Below are positions 6,276-7,118 of a DNA stretch of 7,118 bases, piece by piece. The DNA lies in NCBI GenBank assembly GCA_007127935.1, contig SKYL01000189.1:1-7118 (forward strand), read 5' to 3'. The stretch comes from Halorhodospira sp. Its GTDB lineage: Bacteria > Pseudomonadota > Gammaproteobacteria > Nitrococcales > Halorhodospiraceae. Numbering within the stretch: the first letter of the stretch is position 1; each line of letters opens with the position of its first letter. A model generated the notes under the pieces. That model worked only from the letters and a program-made list of their open reading frames with translations, did not search any database and was not told where the DNA came from. The translations under genes were made by a program, and so were the position numbers.

Positions 6276-7118
6276 GCGCCCGGTCGTCGCTCTCCCCCGG
6301 GGCGGAGCGGCCCCGGGAGGGGCTGCGCATCTACCTCCATCCGCGGGTGATGGGGATGATGTTCCTCGGCTTCTCCGCCGGCTTGCCGCTGTTGCTGGTG
6401 GGTGGCACCTTCACCGCGTGGCTGCGGGACCTGGGGGTGGAACTGGCGGCCATCGGCTTCCTGAGTTGGGTCGGGATGGCCCACAGCCTCAAGATCTTCT
6501 GGGCGCCGGTGGTGGATCGGGTACCTCTCCCGTGGCTCACCGCCCGTCTGGGCCGCCGCCGTTCCTGGATGCTGTTGGCCCAGTTGGCCATCGCCACGGC
6601 GTTGGCCGGCATCGCCCTCACCGACCCCACCGAAAACCTCTGGCTGGTGGCGGTGTGGGCCGTGGTGGCCGCCTTCGGCTCGGCCAGCCAGGACGTGGCC
6701 ATCGACGCCTACCGCATCGAGGCGGTGGCCCGCCACCGCCAGGGGGCCATGGCCGCCACCTACGTCTTCGGCTACCGCGTCGCATTGTTGGCCGCCGGCG
6801 CCGGGGCGCTCCACATCGCCGCCGTCGGCAGTTGGACCGCGGCCTACGCGGTGATGGCGGTGCTCATGGGGGTGGGCATCGCCACCACGCTGATCGTCCG
6901 GGAGCCCGAGGTGGCCGTCACCGGCGATACCCGGCAGCTGGAGCGGCGCGTCACCGACTACCTGGAGAACACCACCCATCTCGGTCTGCGCCGCAACATC
7001 ACTGCCTGGTTCATCTCCGCCGTCATCTGCCCCTTCGCCGATTTTTTTAAACGGTACGGCTGGACGGTGGTCATTGTCCTGCTCTTCATCGGCACCTTCC
7101 GGCTTAGCGACATCGTCA
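6272..7118 (+). CDS. ampG: AmpG family muropeptide MFS transporter, N-terminal part (3' end outside window)
   Basis: Role: inner-membrane permease of the major facilitator superfamily that imports anhydro-muropeptides from the periplasm for peptidoglycan recycling; in some bacteria it also feeds signals for beta-lactamase induction. Seen: 282 residues open to the right edge. Signatures in order: GFSAGLPLLLVGGTFTAWL (33-51), HSLKIFWAPVVDR (71-83), LGRRRSW (93-99), the hallmark SASQDVAIDAYRIE (137-150), YVFGYRVALL (164-173), and PFADFFKRYGW (254-264). At least six hydrophobic helices are visible before residue 210, then a charged cytoplasmic stretch and more helices, as in the family. Start: GTG 6272-6274 overlaps the channel stop (GTGA) and has GGAG nine bases upstream; the conserved part begins near residue 20, so this start leaves a short, plausible cytoplasmic lead. 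The remaining helices are off the window. Specificity within the AmpG-like family is not settled. Confidence 0.9.
   Translation, partial: MSARSSLSPGAERPREGLRIYLHPRVMGMMFLGFSAGLPLLLVGGTFTAWLRDLGVELAAIGFLSWVGMAHSLKIFWAPVVDRVPLPWLTARLGRRRSWMLLAQLAIATALAGIALTDPTENLWLVAVWAVVAAFGSASQDVAIDAYRIEAVARHRQGAMAATYVFGYRVALLAAGAGALHIAAVGSWTAAYAVMAVLMGVGIATTLIVREPEVAVTGDTRQLERRVTDYLENTTHLGLRRNITAWFISAVICPFADFFKRYGWTVVIVLLFIGTFRLSDIV

Noticed and set aside
5780..6979. 399-codon antisense frame spanning the channel/ampG junction
   Set aside because: It is low-complexity His/Gly/Arg-rich sequence opposite two clearly coding genes.
7041..7050. Run of seven T followed by AAA inside ampG, resembling a slippery frameshift site
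   Set aside because: The family sequence continues in the same frame on both sides (PFADFFKRYGW), so there is no sign of a frameshift or sequencing error.

Overview
The window is about 65% GC and densely packed with genes. It looks like chromosomal sequence from a gammaproteobacterium. The best-matching protein by eye is UbiD, which runs almost in register with the E. coli enzyme. The mix of ubiquinone synthesis, AmpG, a squalene-synthase-type enzyme and a small four-helix membrane protein in front of a TrkA-type channel would fit a purple-sulfur or halophilic lineage such as Ectothiorhodospiraceae or Chromatiales. That placement is an inference without any database search. No rRNA, tRNA, CRISPR array, insertion sequence or phage gene was found.

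Left part (1-1736): the C-terminal 164 residues of a fructosamine kinase family protein run in from the left edge on the + strand. They converge with, and overlap by 21 bp, a squalene/phytoene synthase family gene on the - strand (476-1540). Between that gene's start and the next gene's stop lies a noncoding spacer of about 196 bp. It carries a long imperfect inverted repeat (arms of about 31 nt, possibly extending to 113 nt overall) of the dispersed 'CGTCATTGCGAGC...GCAATC' palindromic type.

Middle (1737-4027, - strand): a two-gene unit, xth (exonuclease III, GTG start) followed by ubiD (prenylated-FMN-dependent 4-hydroxy-3-polyprenylbenzoate decarboxylase). The two are joined by a 4-nt ATGA stop/start overlap. 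UbiD keeps its cofactor, metal and catalytic residues but has an extra low-complexity loop of about 20 residues.

Right part (4192-7118, + strand): transcribed divergently from xth across a 164-bp intergenic region is a tightly coupled three-gene unit. It comprises a four-helix membrane protein of unknown function (probably the DUF6394 family), a two-TM potassium channel with two TrkA/RCK modules, and an AmpG-type muropeptide permease cut off by the right edge. The junctions are ATGA and GTGA overlaps, which suggests translational coupling. The most interesting unexplained item is the small membrane protein encoded with the channel, a possible uncharacterised channel partner. Everything else looks like ordinary core metabolism with a few local oddities.
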